Shown one piece after another: positions 62,701 through 64,000 of a stretch of DNA of 64,000 nucleotides; the first letter of the stretch is position 1; the number at the start of each line of letters is the position of its first letter. Both the position numbers and the translations under genes were made by a program. A model generated the notes under the pieces. It saw only the letters and a list, made by a program, of their open reading frames with translations, had not been told where the DNA came from and did not search any database. Location of the stretch: positions 1,240,001-1,304,000 of the forward strand of contig SCHM01000004.1 in NCBI GenBank assembly GCA_004123355.1, read 5' to 3'. Source of the stretch: Amphirosellinia nigrospora. Its lineage: Eukaryota > Ascomycota > Sordariomycetes > Xylariales > Xylariaceae.

Positions 62701-64000
62701 GGTTGGAGCGACTTAGGGCAATGTTCTATGCCATAATGAAAAAGATTCGTGAGCTCAGCCTCACCAGGTTTTGCTGCGCTTAGCAAGTTGACAATGTGGA
62801 CGGCACCGTAAGTTTTTCAAGCTCGTTAAAATGATTGTTAAACGCTGGTTGCGTTCCATCTGCAGAACGGGTAATGGTGATTTTTTGTTGCCCAGGAATA
62901 AGTCCTGGACTCTGCTCCCAGAACACTGGCACAGAACCGCGAACCTGGCATACGAGAAAAGAACCCGGAGGGGCTCCAGTATATAGTTTCAGTCTCAACG
63001 AAATTTGCAACATGACCATCATCATCAATGCCACGACTATTGAAACGAGTACCTGCTCTCTTACACGACAGACGCGATATAACAGTAAGGTACGAGGGTA
63101 GACCGGTGTTGGACCACGTAGTGGTGCAGCACTGGGGGATTGTCATAGTCAAACAGAATCCCGTATAGCGGAAGTCAAAATTCTTGACGCGTCGAGAGCC
63201 TCGCGTTCGTGTGCTACAAGACGGATCGAAACTGAACGAGCGGGTTGATCATGAATGAATTCCATAAGAAAGCGTCGTCGAAGTTATCAATGTCAAAGGT
63301 GTCCGAATCTACTGGCCTGGATGAGGGTATAAGCCGACGCCAATAATAGCTGTAGTAGGACATGGAAACTATACGTCCAAACCTCTGCGCGTGCGAACTC
63401 ACCTGTCTTGTAGTCTGTTCGTGAGGTCAAAGTCTGTACTATAATAGAAGCTTCCATTGCTGAGTAGCTTTTGTAGTTCTTGATACGGGTACTCTATCTC
63501 GCCTTCTCGGCGACCTAGATTCTGGCCGTAGGTTGATGGAGAGTCGGAGGGCTCGTTATCGTATGTGTTCAGGGAAATGACGTAGTCGTACTCAGCCGTA
63601 TTGAGACAGAAGAACTCAACAGAGACAATCTTCTCGACGGTTTCGCCGGGCCGCAAGGTCGCCACGCGCGATGCGTGCGTGATCACACACAGAAACACAT
63701 CTCGATCGATGGACACTAGGCCCAAGGTCCCATATATGGACGGGAAGGGGCCGAAAGTCGCTCAGCAGGTCTCTTGATGCAGGCGAGAACTCAACCATGC
63801 ACTTCGAGGCGGGAGGCTCATTGGCGCTGGTGCTGGCACCACGGGCCCGACAACAACTGAGGCGAGCGAGCCATCGGCAACGGCCTCACTGGTGGTACGA
63901 GTGTCGGAAGATGAGCGCATGCGAGTTCGTGACTATGGCGATGGCGCGTGAGGATAGTCGCGGACCAAGAGCTGGCTGGACTTATCGGCGCCGGGCGGAG
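59745..64000 (-). CDS. Synaptojanin-like phosphoinositide phosphatase (Sac1 + 5-phosphatase; start off right edge)
   Basis: Two-phosphatase enzyme of the Inp51/52/53 family, controlling PI(4,5)P2 in endocytosis and actin patches. The N-terminal Sac1 domain starts with L(V)RDYPH...LIFRHSY at the right edge, then [21 protein letters not shown], and has the active-site loop [16 protein letters not shown] (C-x5-R-T), so Sac1 is predicted active, unlike yeast Inp51. The central 5-phosphatase has [44 protein letters not shown] and [12 protein letters not shown], all key motifs. The Pro/Ser-rich tail (including PPPPPPRR) probably binds SH3 proteins and ends with [21 protein letters not shown] at 59745. 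Several short introns interrupt the 5-phosphatase part (for example near 61200-61500). Several frame breaks occur. About 20 or fewer N-terminal residues appear to be missing beyond 64000. Confidence 0.9.

Overview
This window looks like a chromosomal piece of a filamentous ascomycete (Pezizomycotina, most likely Sordariomycetes). The evidence is short GT-AG introns (about 50-160 nt), compact genes separated by several-kb spacers, and strong likeness to typical filamentous-fungal proteins: a giant involucrin-repeat protein, a GT34 mannosyltransferase, a GH16 glucanase, Pex6, cytochrome c peroxidase, Prp39 and an Inp52-type phosphatase. I recognised no tRNA, rRNA, CRISPR array, virus-like element or transposon.

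Layout. 1-9.1 kb: a giant minus-strand gene for a disordered, Lys/Glu-rich involucrin-repeat protein that runs off the left edge and holds a long PVEA-type tetrapeptide array. 12.0-13.5 kb (+): GT34 Golgi mannosyltransferase. 18.3-19.3 kb (+): secreted GH16 glucanase. 20.8-21.9 kb (+): Cys-rich/coiled-coil protein of unknown function. 23.8-24.3 kb (+): Ser/Thr-rich cell-wall protein with a likely GPI signal. 25.9-27.6 kb (-): a two-zinc-ribbon protein and a second unrecognised reading frame. 27.8-32.4 kb: a gene-poor stretch. 32.5-34.0 kb (+): SH3BGR/thioredoxin-fold protein with lysine-rich repeats and an acidic tail, convergent with PEX6 (34.3-38.6 kb, -). 39.8-42.0 kb (+): alpha/beta-hydrolase lipase. 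42.7-44.6 kb (+): 4-coumarate-CoA-ligase-like enzyme ending in AKL. 45.4-46.4 kb (-): ATP11. 46.9-48.1 kb (-): secreted Thr-rich, Cys-rich protein. 51.5-52.6 kb (-): cytochrome c peroxidase. 54.2-56.5 kb (-): PRP39. 58.1-59.0 kb (-): unknown protein. 59.7-64.0 kb (-): synaptojanin-like phosphatase, whose start lies off the right edge.

Neighbours mostly look independent. Loose themes are the cell surface (mannosyltransferase, glucanase, GPI protein, secreted Cys-rich protein), peroxisome/lipid metabolism (PEX6, lipase, PTS1-bearing ligase) and mitochondria (ATP11, CCP1).

Quality warning: almost every conserved gene changes frame several times without an intron, often at short homopolymers, while the conserved protein continues cleanly in the next frame. 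Unrelated housekeeping genes are all affected, so I read this as indel error in the assembly rather than gene death. Coordinates below span from the inferred start to the inferred stop and are therefore not single open frames.
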